Assembly: GCF_023824195.1 (NCBI RefSeq)
Contig: NZ_CP085442.1
Coordinates: forward strand, 2,828,001 to 2,892,000
From: Priestia megaterium
GTDB lineage: Bacteria > Bacillota > Bacilli > Bacillales > Bacillaceae_H
DNA: 64,000 nt
Direction: 5' to 3'
The position numbers were made by a program, and so were the translations under genes. This document shows positions 18,627 to 27,468 of this stretch, one piece after another (positions within the stretch are counted from its first letter, which is position 1; every line of letters starts with the position of its first letter). The notes under the pieces are model-generated. The model was not told the origin of the DNA, searched no databases, and saw only the letters and a list, made by a program, of their open reading frames with translations.

Positions 18627-19535
18627 TTACTCTTGAAAAATGAGGTTTAAGCTTTCTAGAGCCGCTTCTATCGTTTGTTTGTCTCCTTGGTCGTAGCTGT
18701 GTGCCACAACCACTACGGTTGTAAATACGGCTTTCCATTTTGCCAGTCTGTGCGTTTCTTCGTCTACTTCTCCGTATTCTTTAAAAAAACGCGTTCTTCC
18801 TTTAGAGGGTAGGAAGCTATAGGCAATCGCTAGGTCAACTGCCGGATGACCAATATGAACATCTCCCCAGTCAATGATTCCTGAAGCAATATTGTTTTGA
18901 TTGACAATCATGTTTCGAATATGAAGATCTCCGTGAACAAGTACGTTTTTCTCTTGATAGTGAATTTCTTGTATGTCGTTTACATACCTTTCAAGAATAT
19001 CTTGTTTAGAATAAAGGTTACGCTCCTTCATTTGCTTGACATACTTTTCTAACACCGGCTTTCGCTTCATCATATCAAGCCGATTTAACTCATCAAACGG
19101 CACACCGAGCTCTTGCGCTTTTGAATAAGGATAGTGATGTAACGTGCGAAGAAATCTTGCTAGTACAGAAGCGGATTGTATGCGTTCTTCTTCTGTTAAT
19201 CTTGCAGGCGGATTTCCTTGCACATAGTGATAGCCCGTAAACGGCCAAGGATATTCTGCATTCGGCTTACCGAAAAAAATGGGCTCGGCAATTGATAGAG
19301 GCAGCTGAGAAGCAAGAGTTGGTAAAAGCTGATTTTCCGTTTGTAATAATCGGGCTGCGAGTGCTCTTCTAGGAAAACGAAAAACAAAGCGGTCGTTTAC
19401 TTGATAAACCGTATTGTCAAAGCCGTAGCCAAGCAGCGAAATCGCAGTGGGCGCAAGTTCTGGAAACTGCGTTTCGATTAGCGTTTTGGCAAACGGTGCT
19501 GATACAATTTGTTCTGCATCCCATGCATTTGGCAT
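18627..19535 (-). CDS. APH-family small-molecule phosphotransferase
   Basis: 302 aa from the ATG at 19535, preceded by AAAGGTG; a GTG nine bases earlier is less likely. Kinase-like fold of the aminoglycoside/macrolide phosphotransferase family. The catalytic loop VHGDLHIRN and the metal-binding IDWGDVHIGHP are intact, as are FRFPRR in the N-lobe and the GYHYVQGNPP hinge. The family uses ATP or GTP to phosphorylate a hydroxyl of an antibiotic or metabolite. The IDWGD version resembles macrolide 2'-phosphotransferases, but resistance cannot be claimed from sequence. Monocistronic. Confidence 0.85.
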   Translation of the reverse strand: MPNAWDAEQIVSAPFAKTLIETQFPELAPTAISLLGYGFDNTVYQVNDRFVFRFPRRALAARLLQTENQLLPTLASQLPLSIAEPIFFGKPNAEYPWPFTGYHYVQGNPPARLTEEERIQSASVLARFLRTLHHYPYSKAQELGVPFDELNRLDMMKRKPVLEKYVKQMKERNLYSKQDILERYVNDIQEIHYQEKNVLVHGDLHIRNMIVNQNNIASGIIDWGDVHIGHPAVDLAIAYSFLPSKGRTRFFKEYGEVDEETHRLAKWKAVFTTVVVVAHSYDQGDKQTIEAALESLNLIFQE

Positions 19536-19600
19536 TGTGATCACCTTTCTTTAACGTGTAGTTTGTATGTAAAGTATACTATAAATAATTTTGACCCTAA

Positions 19601-19629
19601 AAACCCTCTGACGCAAAGCCAGAGGGTTT
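19601..19629 (-). terminator. Terminator of the ADP-ribosylglycohydrolase operon
   Basis: Perfect 10-bp stem AAACCCTCTG / CAGAGGGTTT with a 9-nt loop and TTTTT on the minus strand. Confidence 0.8.
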
Positions 19630-19729
19630 CAGTGAATATATGTAACGCCTTCTTTTTACATAAATAAGATAGATGCCTTAGAACGGTACAACAAGCCTCT
19701 GAGTTAGTAGCTACATGTACGTTTACTAT

Positions 19730-20248
19730 TTAATACGTACACCAAAACACCTCATCAACCGTTTCTTCAACGTGCACAATCTCAGTAAAGTTCAATAAAA
19801 GATTCGTTCCATCATTTCCAGTGTACTCATCTTTGTCGACATTATAAAATTGAATAAAATCGAACTTGTACACACCGTTTTTAATATCAATTCTATACTT
19901 AGAACAGTTTTCGTCGGGCACTGAATGATCTTCAAACTGAGCGGCCATTGTAAGGCAGTCATAATCTACGAGATACAATTGATTATTGGTTACGTTTATA
20001 TAACCTGTTGCTTTCCTAAAGTATGTACCGATATCGGACTCTGTTCCAATCTTCACTTCCACGTTCCAAGAGCGTTCAATTCCTTCTTCCGTCATTTGAC
20101 ATACTAGGACATTTCCTTTTTTCATTTCACTGCCGAAGTGGTTCAAGAGCTGATCTAGCTCCCAATCCTCATCGACAAATGAGTGATATTCTTTTGCGTT
20201 GGCTACTCCAATAAAATTAGTATCGCCAAAATTCATACAAAACTTCAC
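19730..20248 (-). CDS. Protein of unknown function, coupled to ADP-ribosylglycohydrolase
   Basis: 172 aa from a GTG at 20248 with GGAGGAG 7 nt upstream; the frame runs back to 20287 without a site. Soluble, acidic, rich in strands (VKIGTESDIGTYFRKATGY, NQLYLVDYDCLTMAAQFED), with no signal or membrane segment. I do not recognise a family. It lies 39 bp downstream of the ADP-ribosylglycohydrolase gene, before a shared terminator, so both are probably co-expressed. A link to ADP-ribosylation is possible but unsupported. Confidence 0.7.
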   Translation of the reverse strand: MKFCMNFGDTNFIGVANAKEYHSFVDEDWELDQLLNHFGSEMKKGNVLVCQMTEEGIERSWNVEVKIGTESDIGTYFRKATGYINVTNNQLYLVDYDCLTMAAQFEDHSVPDENCSKYRIDIKNGVYKFDFIQFYNVDKDEYTGNDGTNLLLNFTEIVHVEETVDEVFWCTY

Positions 20249-20287
20249 TTTATCTCCTCCCAACTTTAAAGTAATTTTTATTATCAA

Positions 20288-21217
20288 TTAACATATATCC
20301 GCAAACTTCTTACACGCTTTCTCTAACTCTTCTTTTTTAGCAAGCTGACGAACCCACTCTTCAGGAATACCATCCAACTGATAATACATTCCTGCTATAG
20401 TACCTGTTATAAATCCAATTGTATCTGTGTCTTCTCCAAGATTTACAGCAGTAAGTACAGCTTCTTTGTAGTTATTACTTTGAAGAAAAGACCAAAGTGA
20501 TGCTTCTAGCGAGCTGACGACGTAGCCGGTAGATTGGATTTTATTTCTCGCGGCGTGCGGCAAGCTTAGGTTTAGTACTCGTTCATACGCGGAAAACCCT
20601 TCTTCATATTCCGTGCCTGTTAACTGCTTTTGACAGAGATTTATCGTTTTTTCATATGCTTCAAAGGGCTCGTCGCCGTGAAGAAGACGAATGAGCATTT
20701 CCACATATATAATACAGCCAAGCGTGGATCGCAAGTGGCGGTGCGTGACGTGAGCAATTCTTTCTATTTCTTTTTTTCTTTTTATAAAGCTAGATTCATC
20801 ACATAGTGTAAACGCAAGCGGGGCAATACGCATAAGCGCTCCGTTTCCGTTGTCGTACTCAGCGCTTCCTCCCCACTCTTCTTTAGGAAGTCCGCTTTTA
20901 TAGCGGCGAATCGCTTCGCTTGTTGCGATGCCAATATCAAACATTTCTCCGTACGGCGTCCAGTAGCCATCCGACCAATAGTTCGCAAACTTTTGCATCA
21001 AATCATATTCATCTTGTTTGTCTATTAGATTATCAATCAAGCACATCGTTAAAGACGTATCATCTGACCATGTTCCTTTAGGCTGGTTATATGTACCGTA
21101 GCCGGTCATAGTCGTAATTCGAAATGAATCGCGCTTTTTAAACTCGACTGGAACGCCTAAAGCGTCTCCAACAGCTCCTCCTAGGATCGTAGAAAGGACT
21201 TTGTTATGTAGCGTCAT
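20288..21217 (-). CDS. ADP-ribosylglycohydrolase (DraG/ARH family)
   Basis: 309 aa, AAAGGAG 8 nt before the ATG. Family enzymes remove ADP-ribose from proteins or nucleotides using two divalent metals. Metal-binding features are visible: GAVGDALGVPVEF at the N-terminus, TWSDDTSLTM in the middle, and GEDTDTIGFITGTIAG near the C-terminus, the signature of the fold. Cytoplasmic. The acceptor (Arg, DNA base or free ADP-ribose derivative) cannot be told from this. No ADP-ribosyltransferase gene is nearby. Confidence 0.9.
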   Translation of the reverse strand: MTLHNKVLSTILGGAVGDALGVPVEFKKRDSFRITTMTGYGTYNQPKGTWSDDTSLTMCLIDNLIDKQDEYDLMQKFANYWSDGYWTPYGEMFDIGIATSEAIRRYKSGLPKEEWGGSAEYDNGNGALMRIAPLAFTLCDESSFIKRKKEIERIAHVTHRHLRSTLGCIIYVEMLIRLLHGDEPFEAYEKTINLCQKQLTGTEYEEGFSAYERVLNLSLPHAARNKIQSTGYVVSSLEASLWSFLQSNNYKEAVLTAVNLGEDTDTIGFITGTIAGMYYQLDGIPEEWVRQLAKKEELEKACKKFADIC

Positions 21218-21366
21218 GTAATCAACTCCTTTCTATTATTTTAATTGTTTGATTTTGGAATTTGCAAGAGACAGCCTGCCTAGACGCTTTTTCCTCTTTT
21301 TAAAAAGGAATTTAACAGCGTTCATCTAATTTAATAAGAGGTAAAAAAACATGTGAGGTGCGGTAG

Positions 21367-21855
21367 ATGATTCATTTTTTTGAATATAATTGGCAAGTGA
21401 GAGATGAATGGTTTAGCTGGTGTTATCAACTTTCAAGAGAAGAACTGTTGAAGGAGCGTACTGGAGGAGTGGGCAGCATTTTACAAACTCTTTTTCATAT
21501 TATTGATGTGGAATACAGCTGGATACGCGCCATCCAAGGTAAACAAGATATCGTGCTTTCTTTTGAAGAACACGATACGCTTGAAAAGCTTCAAGCGCTC
21601 TCTTCTGCACATAGACCCAAAATTGCCGGCTTTCTAAGTCATTTGAATTTTTCTAACAAAAGGTACGTAACAGCCCCTTGGGATTCTAGTTCTTACACAG
21701 AAGCTGACATCTTGCATCACATCATCATTCATGAAATCCATCACATCGGTCAGCTTTCTATTTGGGCAAGAGACGTGAATAAACAGCCTATTTCTTCTCA
21801 CTATGTAGGAAGAAACATAAAGGACATTCCTTCATACTTCTCTAAAAACAATTGA
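21367..21855 (+). CDS. DinB-like metal-binding four-helix protein
   Basis: 162 aa; GAGGTG precedes the ATG. DinB/YfiT-type proteins are helical bundles with three metal-binding histidines. Here they are likely the His of TLFHIIDVE and the two in HEIHHIGQLS. Many members are thiol transferases (BstA-like) or of unknown role; DNA-damage control in B. subtilis DinB is regulatory rather than biochemical. Followed by the SAP-domain gene in the same direction, 55 bp away. Confidence 0.88.
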   Translation: MIHFFEYNWQVRDEWFSWCYQLSREELLKERTGGVGSILQTLFHIIDVEYSWIRAIQGKQDIVLSFEEHDTLEKLQALSSAHRPKIAGFLSHLNFSNKRYVTAPWDSSSYTEADILHHIIIHEIHHIGQLSIWARDVNKQPISSHYVGRNIKDIPSYFSKNN

Positions 21856-21910
21856 CCAATAAGAACAAATGCTCTATAATCACTCTTGTAAATATATGGA
21901 GGTAAAAACG

Positions 21911-22477
21911 ATGAGACCTGAACTTACAAATGACTTATCTATCAATGACTTTACGGATTTTTACTGGCTCAAAACAGAGCTGCAGCAATTTTGCCGTGAA
22001 AACACCATGAGTCCGTCCGGATCTAAAATGGAACTGTCAAAAAAAATAAAAGTGTTTTTAACAACCAGTGACACTCAACAATCAAAATCACCGTCTAAAA
22101 GACGCTCGTCCTCTAAAACGCAAGCTCCGCTAACATTAGATACCGTCATTACTAAAAATCATCGATGCAGTCAAGAAGTACGGGCATTTTTTAAGAAAGC
22201 CATTCATCCTACATTTCATTTTTCCACGTATATTCAAAACTATCTTAAAGAAAATACAGGGAAAACCTATCGAGATGTGGTAAAAGCGTGGTATGAGGAA
22301 GAAAAACGAAAAAAGCAGCCTTCCTATCAAAAAGAAATTGCGCCTCAGTTTGAGTACAATCGCTTTATCCGTGACTTTTTTAACGATCCAAAAAACAAAG
22401 GAAAAAGCCGTGATGATGCGATTGCGGCGTGGAAACACTTAAAACTTCAGCCAGGAAGCAATCAATACCGCTCTTAA
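21911..22477 (+). CDS. SAP/DUF6434 domain protein
   Basis: 188 aa from the ATG at 21911, which has GGAGG 8 nt upstream; the frame opens at 21869 without a site. An N-terminal SAP-like helix pair (FYWLKTELQQFCRENTM, GSKMELSKKI) suggests nucleic-acid binding. A basic Ser/Lys linker (SPSKRRSSSK) follows. The C-terminal ~100 residues have the DUF6434 pattern, with two similar segments ending KTYRDVVKAWYEEE and KSRDDAIAAWKHL. Cytoplasmic; exact role unknown. Confidence 0.75.
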   Translation: MRPELTNDLSINDFTDFYWLKTELQQFCRENTMSPSGSKMELSKKIKVFLTTSDTQQSKSPSKRRSSSKTQAPLTLDTVITKNHRCSQEVRAFFKKAIHPTFHFSTYIQNYLKENTGKTYRDVVKAWYEEEKRKKQPSYQKEIAPQFEYNRFIRDFFNDPKNKGKSRDDAIAAWKHLKLQPGSNQYRS

Positions 22478-22527
22478 CTATTTGCTGGGGAACAAATTTG
22501 AGGCAAATCTACATATAAACGCCATTA

Positions 22528-22556
22528 ACACACCACCTTAAGAAAAGGTGGTGTGT
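22528..22556. terminator. Hairpin between convergent SAP-protein and mqo genes
   Basis: Perfect 12-bp stem ACACACCACCTT / AAGGTGGTGTGT with a 5-nt loop. It lacks a T-run on either strand, so it is a weak terminator or an mRNA 3'-end stabiliser. Confidence 0.5.
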
Positions 22557-22623
22557 ATGTACGCCTGTAGATTTCTTCACATACACATGTGCTTTTTGTT
22601 ACGGCAACATGTATTTAAAATCT

Positions 22624-24126
22624 TTAACTATAAACAGACTCTTTTTTAATTAAACCAAGCGTCTGTGATGTAGAAGCATGAATCTCGTTAAAGAAGTCTG
22701 GGTGATCAACTAATGACATGCCGTAGGAAGGAATCATTTCTTTTATTTTTGGCTCCCACTTGTTCATGTTTTGCGGGAAGCATTTTTCCAACACTTCAAG
22801 CATAACGTGAACGGCTGTTGATGCACCAGGAGAAGCGCCAAGAAGTGCAGCAACAGAACCATCAGCGGCACTTACAACTTCTGTACCAAACTGAAGCGTT
22901 CCTTTTCCGCCGGCTTCCGTGTCTTTGATTACTTGCACACGTTGGCCTGCTACAACGATATCCCAGTCTTCGCTTTTCGCATTCGGGATGAACTCACGCA
23001 GTTCTTCTACACGTTTTTCATTTGATAACAGCACTTGCTGAATTAAATATTTCGTTAACGCCATTTCTTTGACGCCTGCTGCTAGCATTGTTAAAATATT
23101 ATTCGGCTTTACAGAACTGATTAAATCCAAGTTTGAGCCTGTTTTTAAGAACTTTGGTGAAAAGCCGGCAAACGGACCAAACAACAGCGTCTTTTTGTTA
23201 TTAATATAGCGCGTATCAAGGTGCGGAACCGACATTGGCGGAGCTCCGACTTTGGCTTTTCCGTATACTTTCCCGTGATGCTGCGCAATCACTTCAGGGT
23301 TATTGCATACCATAAATAATCCGCTTACCGGGAATCCTCCAATATGCTTGGATTCAGGAATACCTGTTTTTTGAAGTAAAGGCAAGCTTCCGCCTCCGCC
23401 CCCGATAAAGATGAACTTTGCCGTGTGGTATTCAACTTTGCCGCTGTCTACATCGGAGACTTTTACTTCCCACATACCGTCACTTTTACGTTTGATATCT
23501 TTTACACTTCGTTTGTAGTGCACATTAACGCCTTTATTCTTCAGGTGGTCAAACAACATGCGTGTTAAAGCACCGAAGTTTACGTCTGTTCCCGAATCAA
23601 TCTTAGTTGCTGCAATTGGTTCTTTTGACGTACGCCCCTTCATAATTAACGGAATCCATTCTTTTAGCTTTTCAGGACTATCGGAATACTCCATTCCTTG
23701 AAACAACGGATTGTTTGACAGCGCTTCAAAACGCTTTTTCAGAAACGATACATTTTTTTCCCCTTGTACCAAACTCATATGCGGAATTGGCATGATAAAA
23801 TCTTGCGGATTGCGAATCAACTTGCTGCTTACAAGATAAGACCAAAACTGTCTTGACAGCTGAAACTGCTCGTTAATTCGGATCGCTTTTGTTATATCTA
23901 TAGATCCATCAGCTTTTTCTGATGTATAGTTTAGTTCGCACAGCGCAGAATGGCCCGTCCCTGCATTATTCCATTCGTTCGAGCTTTCTTCCCCTGCGTC
24001 TGCGAGTTTTTCAAATACTTTAATGTCCCATTCAGGTGCTAACTCTTTGAGTAATGACCCCAAAGTTGCGCTCATGACTCCGGCACCAATTAAGATAACG
24101 TCTGTTTTTTTCTGTACGTTGCTCAT
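22624..24126 (-). CDS. mqo: Malate:quinone oxidoreductase
   Basis: 500 aa from the ATG at 24126 (GAGGAAGG upstream); an in-frame ATG at 24141 lacks spacing. FAD enzyme on the inner membrane face that oxidises malate to oxaloacetate and passes electrons to quinone. Seen: the N-terminal dinucleotide motif [13 protein letters not shown], the [20 protein letters not shown] stretch typical of Mqo, and [14 protein letters not shown]. Length fits the family. Monocistronic; a terminator-like hairpin lies in its leader. Confidence 0.96.
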   Translation of the reverse strand: MSNVQKKTDVILIGAGVMSATLGSLLKELAPEWDIKVFEKLADAGEESSNEWNNAGTGHSALCELNYTSEKADGSIDITKAIRINEQFQLSRQFWSYLVSSKLIRNPQDFIMPIPHMSLVQGEKNVSFLKKRFEALSNNPLFQGMEYSDSPEKLKEWIPLIMKGRTSKEPIAATKIDSGTDVNFGALTRMLFDHLKNKGVNVHYKRSVKDIKRKSDGMWEVKVSDVDSGKVEYHTAKFIFIGGGGGSLPLLQKTGIPESKHIGGFPVSGLFMVCNNPEVIAQHHGKVYGKAKVGAPPMSVPHLDTRYINNKKTLLFGPFAGFSPKFLKTGSNLDLISSVKPNNILTMLAAGVKEMALTKYLIQQVLLSNEKRVEELREFIPNAKSEDWDIVVAGQRVQVIKDTEAGGKGTLQFGTEVVSAADGSVAALLGASPGASTAVHVMLEVLEKCFPQNMNKWEPKIKEMIPSYGMSLVDHPDFFNEIHASTSQTLGLIKKESVYS

Positions 24127-24195
24127 TATAACCTTCCTCATCCCCTATATTTGTAAAAAGATGTAGGCGCTCCTGCTTACGTAGTAAAAAAATTC

Positions 24196-24218
24196 AGGTG
24201 CGACCTAAGAACACACCT
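24196..24218 (-). promoter_or_regulatory. Terminator-like hairpin in the mqo leader
   Basis: Minus-strand stem AGGUGUG / CGCACCU (one G-U), 9-nt loop, then GAATTTTTTT. It lies ~70 bp upstream of the mqo start and has no gene upstream to terminate, so it may attenuate mqo. No ligand-binding structure is recognised. Confidence 0.4.
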
Positions 24219-24526
24219 TTTTCTGTCTCACTTATAACTATATCACAGTATAATTGTCTGATGATTATAAACTATTCAAAAATGATAAAAAAGTGAGAAA
24301 ATCGCCCACAAATTCCAAAAAACTTATTAAATTCCCTCTGCATTTTCTTTTATTAGTAAACTTTTATACCTACTTCTAAGTGTCAAAACAAGAATTGATA
24401 AAATAACAAACTATTCCAAAAATTCAGCTTAAAAACCAAAATAACTTTCTTGAAAATTTCACCTACTATAACTATACTCACTCGAAAGAACAATCAGCAC
24501 TATAAATAGAAATGCCTTCATTCTTT

Positions 24527-24555
24527 TTGACTAGTTATACGTAGACGTATATATG
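24527..24555 (+). promoter_or_regulatory. Orphan promoter-like site in the mqo-lipoprotein gap
   Basis: TTGACT, 17-bp spacer, TATATG, with TACGT/ACGTA palindromic in the spacer. No plus-strand gene follows for over 6 kb. The 24220-24838 gap is AT-rich and otherwise shows no gene I can support; a short untranslated RNA is possible. Confidence 0.3.
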
Positions 24556-24838
24556 TATAGAGCACCAGTTCGTTCAGGTGCATATTTAGAAAAATAAGTA
24601 CATTTTACAACAGCTGATTTTCAGCTCATATTGTAAATTACAATATCTATGTCATATAACATACCATGAAATAAGTGAATAAGTAAATGATTATTCAGAA
24701 ATTTATGTTATAAAACCTAACATGTATGTTGACTTTTACATAGGACATACTTAACAGTACTTTACATGCTTCTTTCATTTTAAATTTGTTTAATTGCCTT
24801 GTTCATGCGCCATGGTTGTTGCTGAGTTCAATCAAAAT

Positions 24839-24861
24839 AAGCCACGATTAGCACGTGACTT
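24839..24861 (-). terminator. Terminator of the lipoprotein gene
   Basis: Minus-strand stem AAGTCACG / CGTGGCTT (one G-T), 7-nt loop, followed by ATTTTGATT; 11 bp past the stop. Confidence 0.65.
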
Positions 24862-24871
24862 GTTTTGCTTC

Positions 24872-25468
24872 TTATTGAGCTGGTTGAATATCATCTTGTG
24901 TAAACGTCCAAATACCACGATTTTTACTAAAACCGCTAAATTCAAACTTGAAATTTCCTTCTTTTGATATATCAAACGTCGCAATCCCGCTTTGTTTTTC
25001 TCCTGGTGAAATGTTTCCATTCAAATGATTCTCTGTTGCACTAGAAACAACCGTAGCAAAGTATTGAGTGTCTCCTTTTTGAATATTAAAATGAAGTAGC
25101 TCACTTATTTTATGATTTTTCTTTCCTTTATTCTCAATCGTAATATTCATTTTGATAAACTGTCCGTTTTTGTTTTTAGATAACTCATCATCCGGTACGA
25201 CTTGTGGAGATTCTACTGTAATAGTAAGATCATCAACATTAGCAGTTTCACCTAATTTTTTGGTGACCGTATTGTAGAATTTATCTGTTTTTTCTTTATC
25301 AAACTTCGCATCAACATTTAGCTCTTTATCGTCCGATTTCTTTTCTGATGACTCAGCTGAGTGTTTCTCATTTCCACTAGCCTTTTCTGATTCTCCGCTC
25401 GAACAAGCCGCAAGCCCTAATACTAGGAAACATGTACTTGCTCCTATTAACCATTTTTTCTTACTCAT
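24872..25468 (-). CDS. DUF4352-type lipoprotein
   Basis: 198 aa. Type II signal peptide with lipobox LGLAAC (Cys22). A Ser/Glu/Lys-rich linker follows, then an immunoglobulin-like domain from residue ~75: LTITVESPQVVPDDE, FIKMNITIENKGKK, and SGIATFDIS. This is the pattern of DUF4352 domains, which sit on the outer face of the membrane. Role unknown; relatives often accompany secreted or stress proteins. Own terminator, no operon partner. Confidence 0.8.
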   Translation of the reverse strand: MSKKKWLIGASTCFLVLGLAACSSGESEKASGNEKHSAESSEKKSDDKELNVDAKFDKEKTDKFYNTVTKKLGETANVDDLTITVESPQVVPDDELSKNKNGQFIKMNITIENKGKKNHKISELLHFNIQKGDTQYFATVVSSATENHLNGNISPGEKQSGIATFDISKEGNFKFEFSGFSKNRGIWTFTQDDIQPAQ

Positions 25469-25605
25469 TACGGGTTCTTCCTTCTTTCAATTAGTATTTT
25501 ATTAGTATTTTATGTATAAAGAGTTAAATCTACGTAACTCTTAATCCAAAAATAGGATATACCAAATACTAACAATCTGTCAAAAGTAAATATATTACAA
25601 CTGTT

Positions 25606-25821
25606 CTATATATTAAATAAGGACCTGTATTGTGCTACTGTGTTAATAAATATTATGATTCTTTCCTTAAATTCAATCCCTTCAGAATGCTCTGGAAGAT
25701 CATATCCCATCATATGATTTTACCACGGCTCTCTATTAGACAAACACTCTAGTAGATTAAGTAGATCACTCTTCATCAAAGAAAAAAAGTCTTGGATGAC
25801 TGGCTGTTTGTCTATTAACAT
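25606..25821 (-). pseudogene. Small ORF with one internal stop
   Basis: AGGAGG stands 6 nt before ATG at 25821. The frame gives 33 codons (MLIDKQPVIQDFF...), a TAA at 25722-25720 directly after a Trp codon, then 37 more in-frame codons of similar quality (GYDLPEHSEGIEFKERI) to a TAG at 25606. A single TGG-to-TAA-type change would explain it. Either a broken 71-codon gene or a real 33-residue peptide. Family not recognised; it lies next to the orphan toxin cassette. Confidence 0.5.
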
Positions 25822-25867
25822 GAAAAACCTCCTAATAGCCTAGTAATATACTATATCCCCTAAGACC

Positions 25868-25915
25868 GTACTTCTTTTTCTATTTTATCATTGTATAAAG
25901 CACTCCATGAGCGTA
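25868..25915. repeat. Intergenic repeat, copy A
   Basis: Matches copy B at 27469-27518: both contain CGTACTTCTTTTTCTATT, a TATCATTG and CTCCATGA in the same order and spacing. The pair brackets the orphan toxin cassette. Copy A has lost most of the palindrome seen beside copy B. Confidence 0.7.
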
Positions 25916-25981
25916 CATTCATCGTGAGTTTGCTATTTCACACAACCTTGTTTACTTCGTCAAACAAATTATAATACATGC

Positions 25982-26021
25982 AAAAAAGCACCTTTTGTCA
26001 TTAGACAAGAAGTGCTTTTTT
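25982..26021 (-). terminator. Terminator of the orphan toxin/Imm22 unit
   Basis: Outer stem AAAAAAGCAC / GTGCTTTTTT and inner TTGTC / GACAA around ATTA; long T-run. A diverged copy of the same two-part hairpin lies at 27279-27312. Confidence 0.85.
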
Positions 26022-26069
26022 CTTCAGATAATATATTAATAAATATACTTAGGTTCTTTAATTCAAACT

Positions 26070-26468
26070 CTAATCTTCATAAATAACAGAACCCATATAT
26101 TTAAGCTTCCTACCATCAAGTTTTGCTTCCTCAACAAGTTCTTCATATTCAAAATCATATAACCGAATAACAATATTGTACGGTTCTTCTAAGCTTTCAC
26201 CATAAAAGTCTTCAAGTTCACTTATAAGTGAATCAGAATACGAAGCATTCTTTAGTAATTCGGACAAAGAAGATGTAGGATATTCATTGTAGGTACATTC
26301 TAATAAGTCTTGATTGTACTCAAGGAAATTTATTTGAAAATCATTCATAAAGCTCGAAGGAATTCTATCTCCCTCATTATCATATTTTATTTCTACATAC
26401 TTGCTTAACAAATCCTCATCACTACAATTTCCAAACCAAAGAGAAACAGCTCCTGGGTTTTCCATCAT
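26070..26468 (-). CDS. Imm22-like immunity protein for the orphan toxin tip
   Basis: 132 aa; GGGG-type site before ATG ATG. The start VSLWFGNCSDEDLLSKYVEI and the following YDNEGDRIPSSFMNDFQI match the pattern of the Imm22 (formerly DUF4284) family, as does the acidic IVIRLYDFEYEE near the end. Such proteins bind and block nuclease-type toxin tips. It begins 16 bp after the toxin tip frame, in the usual toxin-then-immunity order. Still intact, although the toxin has lost its N-terminal delivery part, which fits retention as protection against siblings. Confidence 0.78.
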   Translation of the reverse strand: MMENPGAVSLWFGNCSDEDLLSKYVEIKYDNEGDRIPSSFMNDFQINFLEYNQDLLECTYNEYPTSSLSELLKNASYSDSLISELEDFYGESLEEPYNIVIRLYDFEYEELVEEAKLDGRKLKYMGSVIYED

Positions 26469-26484
26469 AATCCCCCTTTTCTAA

Positions 26485-27255
26485 TTACCTAAGTCCTTCT
26501 GGCAATGAATCAATTCCACCTTTTAACCTATAATGTGCCCAATTTCTTAATTTCCTTTTAAATGTATCGTAGTCAAGTGAGTAATCAATTAAATTGAGAA
26601 GCTCTCTATGAGCTTTGCCAGAACCATCAAACCCATGTCTTCCTACCGGATTAACAAATTCAACATCTTTCGTTAACGTTCTCATTTCTGCTATATCTTC
26701 AGCCGTTACACCCCACCGCTTAAAAATTGGCGCTCGTGATACTAAGTGCCATTCATGGTACCCACCAGGATAACGAATTCTACTCTCAATAATAGTCCTT
26801 AGTTTTGGAGTAGACCAAGCTAGTTCAAATTCATCTACGCTCAATTCATTAAACCATTTTGCAAAGGCTTTACTTCCGGGCATAGTCTCTGATGTAAAGG
26901 TTCTAGTCCTCGCGGTTTCTTTTACAAAATGGTCTTTTACCAGTTTATTTACTTGCGCATTTGATAATTTTTTTCCTTCTGTTTTTTATTAGCAGAAGGT
27001 TTTTTTCGAGTGTCAGGTTTCACTCTACTTGCTTTAGGTCTTACCGGCTTCGGTATACTAGTGTTTGATCTGCTTTTGAAACGGTTCATACACCTTTTTC
27101 GACCAATTTCTTACTACTTTTTTACTGACGACATTATACCTATCACTTCATATTTTGGTCGTTTTAGGTGTATATATGCCCGGAACTTCTGTTACTTTTG
27201 AAACAGATTTTATGGCACCTGCAGATTTTGCACACCCTACATTTGTAAACCGGAC
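26485..27255 (-). pseudogene. Orphan polymorphic-toxin C-terminus joined to a decayed LXG linker
   Basis: An intact 3' frame (ATG at 26883, 132 codons) encodes a toxin-tip-like domain: RIRYPGGYHEWHLVSRAPIF, WGVTAEDIAEM, GRHGFDGSGKAH and NWAHYRLKGG. Upstream the same frame continues as LSNAQVNKLVKDHFVKE. Then, through two frameshifts, it reads NTSIPKPVRPKASRVKPDTR and WSKKVYEPFQKQIK. That last part matches the linker of the intact LXG toxin (bases ~28860-29036), and DNA similarity runs through 27081-27250. So this is a displaced C-terminal cassette of a second toxin whose N-terminus is gone. Activity of the tip is unknown; the conserved His and Arg suggest an RNase or DNase. Confidence 0.8.
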
Positions 27256-27278
27256 GAGTTTATTAAATAAAAGCAAAT

Positions 27279-27312
27279 AAGCACCTATTGTCTAGAAGAC
27301 AATCAAGTGCTT
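27279..27312 (-). repeat. Diverged copy of the cassette terminator
   Basis: AAGCAC-N2-ATTGTC-TAGAA-GACAAT-N2-AGTGCTT repeats the two-part architecture of the terminator at 25982-26021 with weaker T-runs. It lies just beyond the decayed linker and probably marks the end of an earlier unit. Confidence 0.65.
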
Positions 27313-27468
27313 TAAGTTCATCTGTTTTTAAGCATCATTAAATTTGTAAGTGTTATAGTAACAGTATTACATCAAAACTTACTAGTTTGTACGAGTTCGT
27401 TAATTTCATGTCCATTCTATGTGTTTGTTTATATTCATCACCCAGTAAAACGTCATCTCGCCTAATCT

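Noticed and set aside
27010..27201. 63-codon plus-strand frame with hydrophobic residues
   Set aside because: Lies antisense to the decayed LXG linker, which explains the sequence better.
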